Source of the DNA: Actinophytocola sp963826035
GTDB taxonomy: Bacteria; Actinomycetota; Actinomycetes; Mycobacteriales; Pseudonocardiaceae
Reading direction: 5' to 3'
Length of the DNA stretch: 64,000 bases
Assembly: GCA_963826035.1 (NCBI GenBank)
Contig: CAWGVZ010000008.1
Location: 186,001 to 250,000 of the forward strand
Shown here: positions 9,501-19,079 of the stretch, one piece after another
How positions within the stretch are numbered: position 1 is the stretch's first letter
Layout of the letters: every line of letters begins with the position of its first letter
Notes under the pieces: model-generated
What the model was told of the DNA's origin: nothing
What the model saw: only the letters and a program-made list of their open reading frames with translations
Databases searched by the model: none
Position numbers and translations under genes: made by a program

Positions 9501-9682
9501 AGACGACGACAGACGACACCCCCGCGGCGCCACCGTTGCCGCCGCGGTCCGCCGACGCGGTGCGGGGCCGCATGTCAAGCTTCCAACAGGGCGTGCGACG
9601 AGGTCGTCATGCGCTTGTCGACGCTTACCCTGGTGACCAACCCGGTTCGGAGCAGAGCCGTCAAGACGAGGAGCAGGAGTGA
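6584..9682 (+). CDS. cvnA: Nitrate/nitrite-sensing-domain sensor histidine kinase-like protein (conservon CvnA)
   Basis: A ~1030-residue membrane sensor. A first membrane segment lies near residues 59-77, followed by a NIT-type extracytoplasmic helical domain (MHELQKERALLV motif), a second segment near 352-374, a HAMP-like linker and a GHKL ATPase domain with N-box ELLDNATFFS near 565 and G-box DQGVGM near 598. The C-terminal ~350 residues are low complexity, with a TNG repeat near 885-905. It heads a four-gene conservon (kinase, roadblock, DUF742, GTPase) that in actinomycetes acts as a membrane G-protein-like signalling complex. The start is uncertain: 6584 is the longest; GTG at 6596 or 6632 have better-placed G-rich ribosome sites. 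Confidence 0.85.
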   Translation: MCWEVPDRTAGADSDPVNSSARVTTAPGSSAGKGRPGGNRTVIEGGSQWRLRNWRVRSKLVVVLLIPVLVALALAGLRGWYELNRKEVYDDAVANMTTLGDVAVVMHELQKERALLVTFVAEGKNSDRAPLQTQFSATDDAIARLDGYLDANPQSSIASGLPAIDATREAALERSYPDPAVYNAYTAVLDAFIVGAPEFTAGVVDTDLAARVRAQQSVLEAKEYVARQTALLLSAAAHDQFTSDLLLQAQAANASYNAEITNFRANATIDDAQFFADTVAGREFDGRELIETLAFSRAAQRVPLDINSQELAANGTVVVNAMRTVETALLDSLRGLAEDAASAATRTALRDAAIVLAALLIALLVTFIVARSLLRPLRVLRVDALDVANRRLPATVERILADPDPVEASKHAVQPVPIFTREETGELARSFDAVQQQAVVMATEQALLRDNINSIFVNLSRRSQALVERQLSLIDRLEQDEQDPDQLASLFELDHLATRMRRNSESLLVLSGTGLSRQMNRPVPASDVVGAAVSEVEHYARIEVLSAPDIAVQGRAVSDLVHVIAELLDNATFFSGPEMKVIVRLAMTRKKELAIQITDQGVGMNEDEIASANSRLADPPDLDVAVTRRMGLYVVARLAKRHNITVRLRDNEDIEGGLIARINVPADLVQPIGATPRSGMTQGMPSGISGMSGLSQMQAPSTTGSLSIAGDTGPDLNRQTPTPSRNSGIAGAFTGSMPRLRPDGSPMNETQQDRTPGEVAGYPPFMLTPEDTGSGFANGVPTQSTGLEQNGRPGEQAPDNPENSASALFGNPLPDSATAQTGYFGAPEQAGTDSGRSAAPEEVDHNVDAPTERLPIYEAVLSQWFESADTGSAPQGGRGDHAETNGTNGTNGTNGNNGGNNGTGTNGAAPAEEPAEPMAATPWTSPGDEGWQAAQTLLQTTAAAADSKTNAGLPKRVPKAQLMPGSAAPRHEKTTTDDTPAAPPLPPRSADAVRGRMSSFQQGVRRGRHALVDAYPGDQPGSEQSRQDEEQE

Positions 9683-10104
9683 CGACCGCGTCCGCACAGC
9701 AGCCCGGCAGCTTCGGGTGGCTTATCACTGATTTCGTTCGCCAGGTGCCAGGCGTCGCACACGCCGTCGTCGTCTCGGCGGACGGCCTGCTGCTGGCCGG
9801 CTCGCAGGGACTGCCGAGGGACCGCGCCGAGCAGCTCTCGGCAGTGTCCTCCGGGCTGGTCAGCCTGACCCAGGGCGCCGCGCGGTGCTTCGAGGCCGGC
9901 GGCGTGAACCAGACGGTGGTGGAAATGGACCGGGGCTACCTGTTCCTCATGTCCATCTCCGATGGTTCCTGCCTCGCCGTGCTCGCGGCGCCGAACTGCG
10001 ACATCGGGCTTGTCGCCTACGAGATGACGTTGCTGGTCGAGCGAGTCGGCCAGCAGATGACTCCGGAGCTGCGTGCACAGCTTCAGGGCGCTCAGCGCAG
10101 GTAG
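9679..10104 (+). CDS. cvnB: Roadblock/LC7 domain protein (conservon CvnB)
   Basis: A 141-residue single-domain roadblock/LC7 protein. The pattern VPGVAHAVVVSADGLLLAGSQGLPRDRAEQ and the later GYLFLMSISDGSCLAVLA strand are typical. In conservons this protein is thought to regulate the partner GTPase (CvnD), for which roadblock folds act as GAP or exchange modules. The GTG start overlaps the kinase stop by 4 bases (GTGA), with GAGGAGCAGGA upstream, so the two are translationally coupled. Confidence 0.9.
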   Translation: MTTASAQQPGSFGWLITDFVRQVPGVAHAVVVSADGLLLAGSQGLPRDRAEQLSAVSSGLVSLTQGAARCFEAGGVNQTVVEMDRGYLFLMSISDGSCLAVLAAPNCDIGLVAYEMTLLVERVGQQMTPELRAQLQGAQRR

Positions 10105-10225
10105 CAGCCATGCATACTGCGCTGCGGATGCAGAGCGGAGGTTGGGCCAATTGCGTCCCACCCGAAGTCACCTCCAACGACGATTACCGCGCGCCGTCGA
10201 GTCAGATCGGAGGCGAGTAGAAGAG

Positions 10226-10921
10226 ATGCCGGAAAAAGGTTGGGAGGACCTCCCGGACCACGACATCGGTGAAGCGCCGAACCGCTTTGATGTCGACGGC
10301 TTCCGGGCCCGGCTGTTCGGAGGGCCAGGGGCGACGCTCTACGGTGATTCGGGGATACCGGCGCAGTCCGCTTGGGACAGCAAGGAGATTCCCACCGTCG
10401 GAGGTCGCGACCCACTCGGCGACAGCGGAGTGCGGGGCGTGTCCAGCAGCGGTGTCAGCAACAGCGGTGTCAGCAACAGTGGTATCAGCAACAGTGGCGT
10501 GCACAGCGGTGTGCACAGTGGCGTGTTCGCCAGGGACGACTTCCTCGAGGAAGGCGGCCGGGGCGGTCCCGCGCCACACGAGACGGGGTCGTTGGTTCGT
10601 CCGTACACCAGAACCGGTGGCCGGACGCGATCCGACTATGATCTTGCGATCGAGGCGCTGGTGTCCACCAGCGATCGGGGGAAGGCGCCAGACGCGGCGG
10701 TGCTCCCGGAGCACCGCTCGATCTGTGGTCTGTGCATGGACACCCGGTCCGTCGCGGAGGTGGCCGCCCACTTGCGGTTGCCCCTCGGTGTGGCCAGGGT
10801 TTTGATCGGAGACATGGCCGGTATGGGGCTGGTCCTGATCCATCAGAGCGGCATGGTCGTCGGTGACCGGCCGTCGATCGAATTCATGGAAAGGGTGCTC
10901 AGTGGTCTCCGCAGGCTCTAG
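10226..10921 (+). CDS. cvnC: DUF742 protein (conservon CvnC)
   Basis: A 231-residue protein whose C-terminal ~115 residues are the DUF742 winged-helix-like domain (LVRPYTRTGGRT, then EHRSICGLCMDTRSVAEVAAHLRLPLGVARVLI). Between residues ~71 and 98 there is a short-period repeat of SGVSN/SGVHSG units, mirrored by a near-perfect DNA repeat at 10438-10525. The ATG at 10226 follows GGAGG. Third gene of the conservon. The repeat is not a usual part of the family and may vary in length. Confidence 0.87.
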   Translation: MPEKGWEDLPDHDIGEAPNRFDVDGFRARLFGGPGATLYGDSGIPAQSAWDSKEIPTVGGRDPLGDSGVRGVSSSGVSNSGVSNSGISNSGVHSGVHSGVFARDDFLEEGGRGGPAPHETGSLVRPYTRTGGRTRSDYDLAIEALVSTSDRGKAPDAAVLPEHRSICGLCMDTRSVAEVAAHLRLPLGVARVLIGDMAGMGLVLIHQSGMVVGDRPSIEFMERVLSGLRRL

Positions 10922-11513
10922 TCCCCTCAGCCCGCGCGGCGCGACACCACAACAGCCGACGACCTCGGCCAAGATCGTGGTCGCCGGTGGGTTCGGGGTC
11001 GGCAAGACGACCCTTGTCGGCTCGGTGTCGGAAATCGTTCCGCTCACCACAGAGGCCGTCATGACCGAGGCCAGCGTTGATGTCGACGACCTTTCGAACA
11101 CCCCGAACAAGGTCACCACGACGGTCGCCATGGACTTCGGAAGGGTGTCGCTCGACAGCGACCTGATCCTGTACCTGTTCGGTACGCCGGGTCAGCACCG
11201 CTTCTGGTTCATGTGGGACGACCTCGTGCGCGGTGCCATCGGCGCGGTCGTGCTGGTCGACACCAGACGTCTGGCCGACGCGTTCGCGTCGATCGACTTC
11301 TTCGAGGACCGCGGGCTGCCGTACGTGGTGGCGCTCAACTGCTTCGACCGGGTGTTGCACCACCGGGTCGACGACGTCCGCGAGGCGCTCACCATCGAGC
11401 AGACGGTTCCGGTGGTCACGTGCGACGCGCGGGACCGCGAGTCGACCAAGGAAACCCTGATCACGCTGGTCGAGCACGCCATGCACCAGCGGATGTCGGC
11501 CCGAGCGGGCTAG
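10902..11513 (+). CDS. cvnD: Small GTP-binding protein (conservon CvnD)
   Basis: A 203-residue Ras-like ATP/GTP-binding protein. The P-loop GGFGVGKTT is near residue 31; GTPGQHRFWFMW is the switch II region (DxxG replaced by GTPG, as in this subfamily); NCFD is the base-specificity motif. It is the output GTPase of the conservon. The GTG at 10902 lies 20 bases inside the DUF742 gene, with AAGGG 8 nt upstream. Its stop shares the CTAG palindrome with the stop of the convergent small gene that follows. Confidence 0.9.
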   Translation: MVSAGSSPLSPRGATPQQPTTSAKIVVAGGFGVGKTTLVGSVSEIVPLTTEAVMTEASVDVDDLSNTPNKVTTTVAMDFGRVSLDSDLILYLFGTPGQHRFWFMWDDLVRGAIGAVVLVDTRRLADAFASIDFFEDRGLPYVVALNCFDRVLHHRVDDVREALTIEQTVPVVTCDARDRESTKETLITLVEHAMHQRMSARAG

Positions 11514-11776
11514 TCGATCCCCATCGCACGGTTCGCGTAGTAGGCCATCGAACGGGTGGCCTCCTCCGCGCCGGTGAGGTCGCCGCGCGCCAGCGCACGC
11601 AGCGCGTCGGCGGCCATGCTGACCCCCATGAGCGCGTCGATGAATCGCTCGCGCTCGGGGTCGCTCTGGCTCAGGTCCAGCTCAGCGAGCAAGGCACGGA
11701 CCCCGCCGTCGATTACGTCCGCCCGGTCGAGGAAGTCCTCGCGAGCAACTCGTGGTGTCACTCCGTCGTGTGCCAT
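11510..11776 (-). CDS. Small hypothetical protein (88 aa)
   Basis: An 88-residue, helical, acidic protein without a signal peptide or a domain I recognise. It contains repeated Ala/Arg/Asp heptad-like stretches (MAADALRALARGDLTGAEEA). The ATG at 11776 is the first in the frame. It converges on the conservon GTPase; both stop codons share CTAG. Codon use is like the neighbours, so it is probably a real gene. Function unknown. Confidence 0.6.
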   Translation of the reverse strand: MAHDGVTPRVAREDFLDRADVIDGGVRALLAELDLSQSDPERERFIDALMGVSMAADALRALARGDLTGAEEATRSMAYYANRAMGID

Positions 11777-11831
11777 GGGGGTAACGGTCCGTGCCCGCCC
11801 TCGAGAACCACTCGCACGCCTCTCAACCCAA

Positions 11832-11990
11832 CCCCATGATGACCACTCCCGTCACCCATGATGACCGTTCCCGTCGCCCATGATGACCAGTCCGGTCACC
11901 CGCGCCCGCTGAGTCGGCCGTTCGCGCCCGCCGAGTTGGCCGCTGGCGCATGCCGAGTCGGCCACTCCGGCAGGCCGAGTCGGCCAGCCC
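11832..11990. repeat. Family E local repeats: two short motif types
   Basis: Two adjacent repeat runs. The first has three copies of CCCATGATGACC followed by a similar TCC-GTC tail (11832-11900). The second has four copies of GAGT(C/T)GGCC spaced 16-25 bases apart (11911-11988). No gene is visible. The run ends at the stop codon of the downstream minus-strand gene (11993), as other repeat families in this window do. Confidence 0.65.
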
Positions 11991-11992
11991 CG

Positions 11993-14266
11993 TCATTCCT
12001 CCACGAGGGAGGCCGACGTGATGCGGTGCAAGGGGTACTGGCGGACGGCGCCGTGGGTCACGTCCCGGCCCTCCAGTACGCCGCCGCCCACCCGGAACGG
12101 GTCCACCACCTGTTGGCTGGCCACCCCGCGCGAGTCGACGAAGCCGATCCACACCTGGTGCTGGCGTTCGATGGCCTCGCGCAGCAGGGCCAGCGTGGCG
12201 GACGTGTCGGCCGCGCCCGACCCCGATGTCAGCGAGACCGTGCGGCCCCGGCGAGTGCCGGCGGCCGTGTCGCCCGAGCGGAGTTGGGCGACGATGTCGA
12301 GCATCCGCTCCCGGCTCGGCGGCGACGGCAGCCCCGCCTTGCGGATCCGCCCGGCGGCGGGCAGCCGGTAGCCCGTCGGCCGCAGGTCGAGCACCTGGCC
12401 GTCGGCGCTCTCGGCGGCCGGCGCGAAGCCGGCCGAACGCAGCTCGTCCATCACCTCGGCCAGGGGAACCGGGCTGACCAGCACGGTCGGCGCCAGCCTG
12501 CGCAGCTCCAGCGAGGCGGCGGCCGGGTGCGCGGCCACCTCGGACAGCAGCACCGGGTCGTCGCACCGCAGGAACGACGCGGCCGCCCCACCGCGCAGCC
12601 TGCCGTGCCGCCGGGCCACGTCGTCGATCATGTAGCTCAGCGACTGCGGCACGGGCGTGCGTGACTTCGTGCGGAACAGGTCGTGCAGCTCCTCGGCCGT
12701 CCGGCCCATGTCCAGCGCGCGCCGCACGGAGGCCTCGGTCACCCGGTACACGGTGGCGCTGCCGGCCGACTCGACGTCCGCCACCTGGCCGATGTCCACG
12801 GCCAGCGCCGGCTCGAGCGGGCCGGGCGCGACGACCGTCAGGTCGGCCTGCACGAGCACGTGGTCGACCGGCTCGGGCATGGCGTCGGCCATTCGCTTGG
12901 CCGCCGCGGCCGGACCACCGGCCGACTCGCCGTCCAGCAGTGTCCGCGCCGGCCCGGTCAGCGCGCCGAGCGCCACGATGCCCAGCGCCGTGGCCTCGGA
13001 CAGCGTCCAGCGCACGATCTCGTCGCGCAGCCGGCCACCGCGTCGCGGCGCGCGCCAGGCCAGCACGGCCGCCAGGTCGTCGGGGTCGGCGATCCCCGTG
13101 CCGGGCCGCAGCTCGGCCAGCGCGTTCAGGATGCGGCGCCGCTCGGCCGGGGCGGGCGGCCGGCGCAGGTCGTCGGACAGCGGCGCCAACACCTTGTCCT
13201 TCGCATCCCGCATGCCTGCCAGCCCCGGCAACCGGGGCAGGTCGAGCCAAGCGGCGGCGAGCGTGGCCCACCGGTTGGCCGGAGTGGTGGCCAGCCAGAC
13301 GTCCGCGAGCGTGGTCGGCTGCCACTCGGCCGAGGTGGCCGAGCCGTTGTCGGCCACCAGCCCGGCGCCGAGGGCCAGTTCGGTGACCAGCCCGGCGCCG
13401 CGTTCGTCGGTGTCCAGTTCGCGGGCGAGCCGGCGCAGGTCGCGCAGGCCCAGCCCGCCGGACTTGAGCACCTGGGCCGGCTCGGTCGACCACAGGTTGA
13501 TGAGGTTCTCCGTGCGGCGCAACAGTTCCAGCGCTTCACCGGCGGCCGTGGCATCCACGGCCGCGTGCCTCGTGGTGCGCAGCGGCGGTTCGTCCAGCCG
13601 GACCGTGCCAAGTGGACTGTCGCCGCGGATGGTGAGCGCCACCTGGCGGGGCAGCTCGACCGTCTCGGCATCCCTGCGCAGCAACAGATTCCTCGCCAGC
13701 AGGCGCTGCACCGGGGTCCTGGCCTGCGACAGCGGCACGACCGTGGCGGCGTCCTTCGTCCGGCCGAGCGGCGACCCGTGCGCGAGCTTGGTGAGCAGCC
13801 GCCGCTCGTCGTCGCCCAGTTCGGCCAGCATGGCCGGGATGTCGGCGTCGACCAGCTCGGCCGACGGCCTGCCGAGGCCGGCGGGGAACATCCCGCCGGC
13901 CTCGCGAGCCGCCGGCACCACGGCGATCTCCTCCGCGCCCCAGGCGAGCGCGAGCCGCAGCAGGGTGTCGAGCGCCGCGTGGATCCGCGCCGGATCGGCG
14001 TCGGCCCCGACGATGGCGAGCACCTCGGACTCGGGCACCGGCTCGTGGTCGGCGTCCGCCACCACCAGCGCGTCGAGCACGGCGAGCGTGAACGTGTCGA
14101 GCCCCTCGGCCGCTCTGCTGACCGACGCCCTGGTGCCCGCCCGGGCGGCGAGCACCGTGGTGTCCGTCGGTGGGGGCGTGGCGAGGTCGGGGCGCGCCTG
14201 GAGCAGATCAGCCAATGTCTGGTCGTCCTGGGCGCGCAGCCACTCGGTGAGCGTTGGGCCGGGCAC
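11993..14266 (-). CDS. Helicase-associated (XPB/Ssl2 N-terminal-like) domain protein
   Basis: A ~757-residue actinobacterial protein that begins PGPTLTEWLRAQDDQTLADLLQARPDL, the usual N-terminus of proteins annotated as helicase C-terminal or helicase-associated domain proteins. It lacks any Walker motifs, so it is not itself a helicase. The region near ...HVLVQADLTVVAPGPLEPALAVDIGQVADVES is the XPB-associated DNA-damage-recognition-like domain. In Pseudonocardiaceae this gene is often near an XPB helicase gene, not present here. The GTG at 14266 is chosen from the conserved N-terminus; the ribosome site is weak. The DNA-repair role is inferred from family names only. Confidence 0.75.
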   Translation of the reverse strand: MPGPTLTEWLRAQDDQTLADLLQARPDLATPPPTDTTVLAARAGTRASVSRAAEGLDTFTLAVLDALVVADADHEPVPESEVLAIVGADADPARIHAALDTLLRLALAWGAEEIAVVPAAREAGGMFPAGLGRPSAELVDADIPAMLAELGDDERRLLTKLAHGSPLGRTKDAATVVPLSQARTPVQRLLARNLLLRRDAETVELPRQVALTIRGDSPLGTVRLDEPPLRTTRHAAVDATAAGEALELLRRTENLINLWSTEPAQVLKSGGLGLRDLRRLARELDTDERGAGLVTELALGAGLVADNGSATSAEWQPTTLADVWLATTPANRWATLAAAWLDLPRLPGLAGMRDAKDKVLAPLSDDLRRPPAPAERRRILNALAELRPGTGIADPDDLAAVLAWRAPRRGGRLRDEIVRWTLSEATALGIVALGALTGPARTLLDGESAGGPAAAAKRMADAMPEPVDHVLVQADLTVVAPGPLEPALAVDIGQVADVESAGSATVYRVTEASVRRALDMGRTAEELHDLFRTKSRTPVPQSLSYMIDDVARRHGRLRGGAAASFLRCDDPVLLSEVAAHPAAASLELRRLAPTVLVSPVPLAEVMDELRSAGFAPAAESADGQVLDLRPTGYRLPAAGRIRKAGLPSPPSRERMLDIVAQLRSGDTAAGTRRGRTVSLTSGSGAADTSATLALLREAIERQHQVWIGFVDSRGVASQQVVDPFRVGGGVLEGRDVTHGAVRQYPLHRITSASLVEE

Positions 14267-14348
14267 CCGACCACGGTATACGCGGACGCGGCGGCTCCGC
14301 GCCTCCGGTAATCTTTCCGCACGTACCGCTCGCACCCAGGGAGGGCTC

Positions 14349-14546
14349 GTGGCCAAGAAAGCCAAGATAAACCCCGGCATCGACCCGCACTGGCCTGCCG
14401 ACGACGACCTCGGCAACCACCCGGTCAGCGAGCTGGTGGCCGACCGGCAGGGCTCGCTGTCGCCCTACGGCGATCTGGCGTTCCCCCTGGAGTCGGTCGG
14501 CTACAAGCACCCGGTCACCGAGATCAACAGGGACTACCGGCCGTAG
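14349..14546 (+). CDS. Small conserved-looking hypothetical protein (65 aa)
   Basis: A 65-residue protein starting VAKKAKINPGIDPHWPADDD. The GTG at 14349 has GGGAGG 6 nt upstream, a good ribosome site. It has no membrane segment or known domain; Pro, Asp and Tyr are frequent and the N-terminus is basic. It is divergent from the helicase-associated gene, 82 bases away, and precedes the malic enzyme gene by 50 bases. I do not recognise a function. Confidence 0.65.
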   Translation: MAKKAKINPGIDPHWPADDDLGNHPVSELVADRQGSLSPYGDLAFPLESVGYKHPVTEINRDYRP

Positions 14547-14596
14547 GGCTAGGCTCACCCGGGTCACTACAGGCGTCCACTCGGGAGCGATTAGCA

Positions 14597-16000
<1,404 letters not shown>

Positions 16001-16009
16001 CATTCTGTT

Positions 16010-16477
16010 GTGGGTGAGCTGAGCCATGTCGACGCCGCCGGTGCGGCGCGCATGGTGGACGTGACGGACAAGGCGACGACCGCCCGGGTCGCGGTCGCCA
16101 CCGGGACCGTGCGGACCACCACCGAGGTCGTGTCGTTGTTGGCGTCCAACGGGCTGAAGAAGGGCGACGCGCTCGCCACCGCCCGGATCGCCGGCATCAT
16201 GGGCGCCAAGCGCACGCCCGACCTGGTCCCGCTGTGCCATCCGATCGCCATCTCCGGCGTGACCGTGGACTTCTCGCTCGGTGAAGCCGAAGTGCTGATC
16301 ACGGCGACCGTTCGCACCGCTGACCGCACGGGCGTGGAGATGGAGGCGCTGACGGCCGTCGCGGTCGCCGGGCTCACGATCCACGACATGATCAAGGCGG
16401 TCGACCCGGCGGCCGTGCTGGACGCCGTCCGGGTGGAACGCAAGGAAGGCGGGAAGACGGGGGTGTGGACCAGATGA
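16010..16477 (+). CDS. moaC: Cyclic pyranopterin monophosphate synthase MoaC
   Basis: A 155-residue MoaC. It converts the MoaA product (3',8-cyclo-GTP) to cyclic pyranopterin monophosphate in molybdenum cofactor synthesis. Family motifs: LSHVDAAGAARMVDV at the start, KKGDALATARIAGIMGAKRT, LCHPIAISGV, and VEMEALTAVAVAGLTIHDMIKAVD. The GTG at 16010 sits just before the conserved LSH. Its stop overlaps the Mog-MoaE gene by ATGA, so the two are coupled. Confidence 0.95.
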   Translation: MGELSHVDAAGAARMVDVTDKATTARVAVATGTVRTTTEVVSLLASNGLKKGDALATARIAGIMGAKRTPDLVPLCHPIAISGVTVDFSLGEAEVLITATVRTADRTGVEMEALTAVAVAGLTIHDMIKAVDPAAVLDAVRVERKEGGKTGVWTR

Positions 16478-17385
16478 GCACCGCACGGGTGATCGCCGCC
16501 TCCAACCGCGCCGCCGCCGGGGCCTATTCCGATCGGACGGGTCCGGTGATCGTGGCGTGGCTGCGGTCGCGGGGTTTCTCCGTGGAGGATCCGCAGGTGG
16601 TCCCGGACGGCGAGCCGGTGGCGGTCGCGCTGCGAGACGCGGTGGCGGCCGGCGTCGACGTGGTCCTGACCACCGGTGGAACGGGCATCAGCCCGACCGA
16701 CCGCACTCCCGAGATGACGGCGTCCGTCCTCGACTACGAGATTCCCGGGCTGGCGGACGCGATCCGCGCGGCCGGTCTGCCGGCCGTCCCGACCGCCGTG
16801 CTGTCGCGGGGCCGGGCGGGGGTCGCCGGGCGGACGCTCGTGGTGAACCTGCCCGGCTCGACCGGCGGGGTCCGCGACGGGCTGGGCGTGCTGGAATCCG
16901 TACTCGACCACGCGCTGGACCAGCTGCGGGGCGGCGACCATGCTCCAGCGCTCTCTGTTCCGGCGGAGGTACTGCGGGCCGAGATCAGCGAGTCGCCGAT
17001 CACCGTGGCGGAGCACGCGGCGCTGGTGGCCGATGACGCCGCCGGTGCCGTGGTGACGTTCGCCGGGGTGGTCCGCGACCACGACGGCGGCAAGGGCGTG
17101 CTGGACCTGGACTACGAGGGCCACCCGAGTGCCAAGGCGGTCATCGAGGAGGTGGCGGCCGAGGTGGCCGCCCGGCACCGCGGTGTGCGCGCGCTGGCCG
17201 TGAGCCACCGGATCGGCGCGCTGTCGATCGGCGAGGTGGCGCTGGCGTGCGCCGTGGCGGCCGAGCATCGGCAGGAGGCTTTCGCGGCGTGTGCCGATCT
17301 GGTGGACGAAGTGAAGGCCCGGCTACCTATCTGGAAGCACCAGTCGTTCTCCGACGGCACCGACGAGTGGGTCAACTGCCCTTAG
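16474..17385 (+). CDS. Fused molybdopterin adenylyltransferase (Mog/MoaB) and MoaE
   Basis: A 303-residue two-domain protein. Residues ~1-155 form a MoaB/Mog domain (TTGGTGISPTDRTPE binding loop, NLPGS motif) that adenylylates molybdopterin. Residues ~165-303 form the large subunit of molybdopterin synthase, MoaE (VTFAGVVRDH, RIGALSIGEVAL, and the active-site KARLPIWKHQ with essential Lys). The fusion joins two consecutive steps, sulfur insertion and adenylylation. The ATG at 16474 overlaps the moaC stop (ATGA). The MoaE partner, MoaD, is encoded 6 kb downstream at 23498-23761. Confidence 0.92.
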   Translation: MSTARVIAASNRAAAGAYSDRTGPVIVAWLRSRGFSVEDPQVVPDGEPVAVALRDAVAAGVDVVLTTGGTGISPTDRTPEMTASVLDYEIPGLADAIRAAGLPAVPTAVLSRGRAGVAGRTLVVNLPGSTGGVRDGLGVLESVLDHALDQLRGGDHAPALSVPAEVLRAEISESPITVAEHAALVADDAAGAVVTFAGVVRDHDGGKGVLDLDYEGHPSAKAVIEEVAAEVAARHRGVRALAVSHRIGALSIGEVALACAVAAEHRQEAFAACADLVDEVKARLPIWKHQSFSDGTDEWVNCP

Positions 17386-17392
17386 CCCCGCA

Positions 17393-17520
17393 CGCGCACC
17401 GGCATGTCCCCACTTCCAGCACGCATGTTCCCGCTTCGGGCAGGAATGTTCGCGGTTCCCGCACGCATGTTCCCGCTTCGGGCATGCGTGTGCGCGCTTC
17501 CGCGCCGAGGTCCCGGCCCG
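17393..17520. repeat. Family C repeats (CGCATGTTCCCGCTTCGGGCA type)
   Basis: Starting 8 bases after the Mog-MoaE stop, units of about 24-30 bases built on GCACGCATGTTCCCGCTTCGGGCA occur about four to five times with variation. The block lies at a gene 3' end, like the other repeat families here. The following sequence to 17835 has no gene; at 17556-17575 there is an AT-rich patch (AGAATTAAACTAG) that could belong to a promoter for the secreted hydrolase, but no clear boxes can be fixed. Confidence 0.65.
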
Positions 17521-17835
17521 CGCTTGAATGTTCGGGACTGTCGGTGCGCTCGACTAGAATTAAACTAGGGGTCCCTGGACCGGAATTGTCGGTGCATTCC
17601 GATAGCCTCGCACCGGATCCCTGCTCTCTGGCGCCCGGCGTCGCGGTGCGCAGGTTCTTGCCTCCGGCAGGTTCCCTCGTTTCCTTGCGGTGGCGGCAAT
17701 TCACCGCCTCGCTCGGTTGCTACCGGCGAACCGCGAACTCGCGTACCTGATCCGCCCGTCGTAGGGCTAGCCCTACCCCACGGCCGGTGGCCGGCACCAG
17801 TGACCGCACGCACAAAGATCGACATCGTGGTTCCC

Positions 17836-19005
17836 ATGTCTCTCAAGCGAATAACGGCCGCCGCGTTGTGCGGCGCCGCACTGGCCGCGGTGGTCACGAC
17901 GACCGCCGCCGCCGACGGTCTCCGGTCGCGCGGCGATCTGGTCTCCGTCACTGCAGTGTCCCAATTGGACAGTGGGCAGGTTGCCGGCTACCTGGCCAAG
18001 TACGGCCTCGACTCCTCCCGCGTCCGGTTCGGGGTGGACGCGAAGCGGATCGTCTACCGCACCGTCGACGCGTTCGGAGGGCCGACCACGGCCAGCGCGC
18101 TGGTCGCCGTGCCCCGCAACGACGACCGGACCCCGCGCCAGGTCACCTGGCTGCACGGCACCAACGCCTACCGGGGAACGGCCGCGTCGGTCAGCGACGG
18201 CAACGACCGGGCGTCGGCGTTCTTGTTCGCCTCCGCCGGCTACCTCACCTCGGCGCCCGACTACCTGGGCCTCGGCGTCGGCCCCGGGTATCACCCCTAC
18301 GCGGACGCCCCGTCGACCGTCACCGCGTCGGTGGACGCGCTGCGGGCGACCCGGGAACTCGCCAGGCAGGACGGCCGCAGGCCCGACCCACGCGTGCTGG
18401 TCACCGGCCACTCGCAGGGCGGGCACGCCACCATGGCCCTCGGTCAAGCACTGCAAGCCGATCCCAGGCTCGACCTGGGTGGGCTGGCCCCGATCAGCGG
18501 TCCGATGCGCCCGAGCGGGTTCGTGGCCGACGCGGTCGCCGGCAAGATCGAGAAGGGCACCGCCTACCTGGCCTACTGGACGGTGTCCTGGAACCGGCTC
18601 TACCACCTGTACGACACACCGGCCGAGGCGTTCCGCGACCCGTCGATCGAGGCGCTCTTCGACGGCAACACCCCGAACGACCAGATCTTCCCCAAGCTGC
18701 CCGCGACGGTGCAGGAGCTGTTCACCCCGGCCTACCTGGAGCGCGTCGAGCACCCGACGGGCGTGCTCCGCGCGGCGCTGCGCGAGGCGGACAGCTACTG
18801 CGACTGGCGGCCGCGGGTGCCGGTGACCGTGTACACCTCCGCCGGCGACGGCGACGTGCTGATCGACAACTCCGTCTACTGCCAGCAACGGCTCGAACGG
18901 CACCACGCCGACTCGACGATGGTCGACCTGGGCCCGGACGTGGATCACGCGGAAGCGGCCAAGCTGGCACTGCCGCGAGTGCTGGCGGAGTTCGACCGGT
19001 CGTGA
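17836..19005 (+). CDS. Secreted alpha/beta hydrolase (lipase/esterase-like)
   Basis: A 389-residue secreted enzyme. A signal peptide covers roughly the first 28 residues (basic SLKR, hydrophobic core, AAAD cleavage region). The nucleophile elbow GHSQGGHA is near residue 190, with YLTSAPDYLGLG before it; the catalytic Asp and His are probably in SAGDGDVL and DVDHAEA near the C-terminus. The fold and length resemble secretory lipases and similar esterases. The ATG at 17836 gives the best signal peptide; a GTG at 17827 is also possible. Substrate unknown. Confidence 0.8.
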   Translation: MSLKRITAAALCGAALAAVVTTTAAADGLRSRGDLVSVTAVSQLDSGQVAGYLAKYGLDSSRVRFGVDAKRIVYRTVDAFGGPTTASALVAVPRNDDRTPRQVTWLHGTNAYRGTAASVSDGNDRASAFLFASAGYLTSAPDYLGLGVGPGYHPYADAPSTVTASVDALRATRELARQDGRRPDPRVLVTGHSQGGHATMALGQALQADPRLDLGGLAPISGPMRPSGFVADAVAGKIEKGTAYLAYWTVSWNRLYHLYDTPAEAFRDPSIEALFDGNTPNDQIFPKLPATVQELFTPAYLERVEHPTGVLRAALREADSYCDWRPRVPVTVYTSAGDGDVLIDNSVYCQQRLERHHADSTMVDLGPDVDHAEAAKLALPRVLAEFDRS

Positions 19006-19079
19006 CCCCGGACGCCTCCGGCCCCCGGATTCCACGCTACCGGCTGGCACCGACAGAACCGGCCGAGCGAGCACGGTGC

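Noticed and set aside
12657..14546. Long plus-strand open frames opposite the helicase-associated gene
   Set aside because: They mirror the minus-strand gene in high-GC DNA, have Ser/Arg/Pro-skewed composition and no domain. Only the last 65 codons (from the GTG at 14349 with its own ribosome site) look real.
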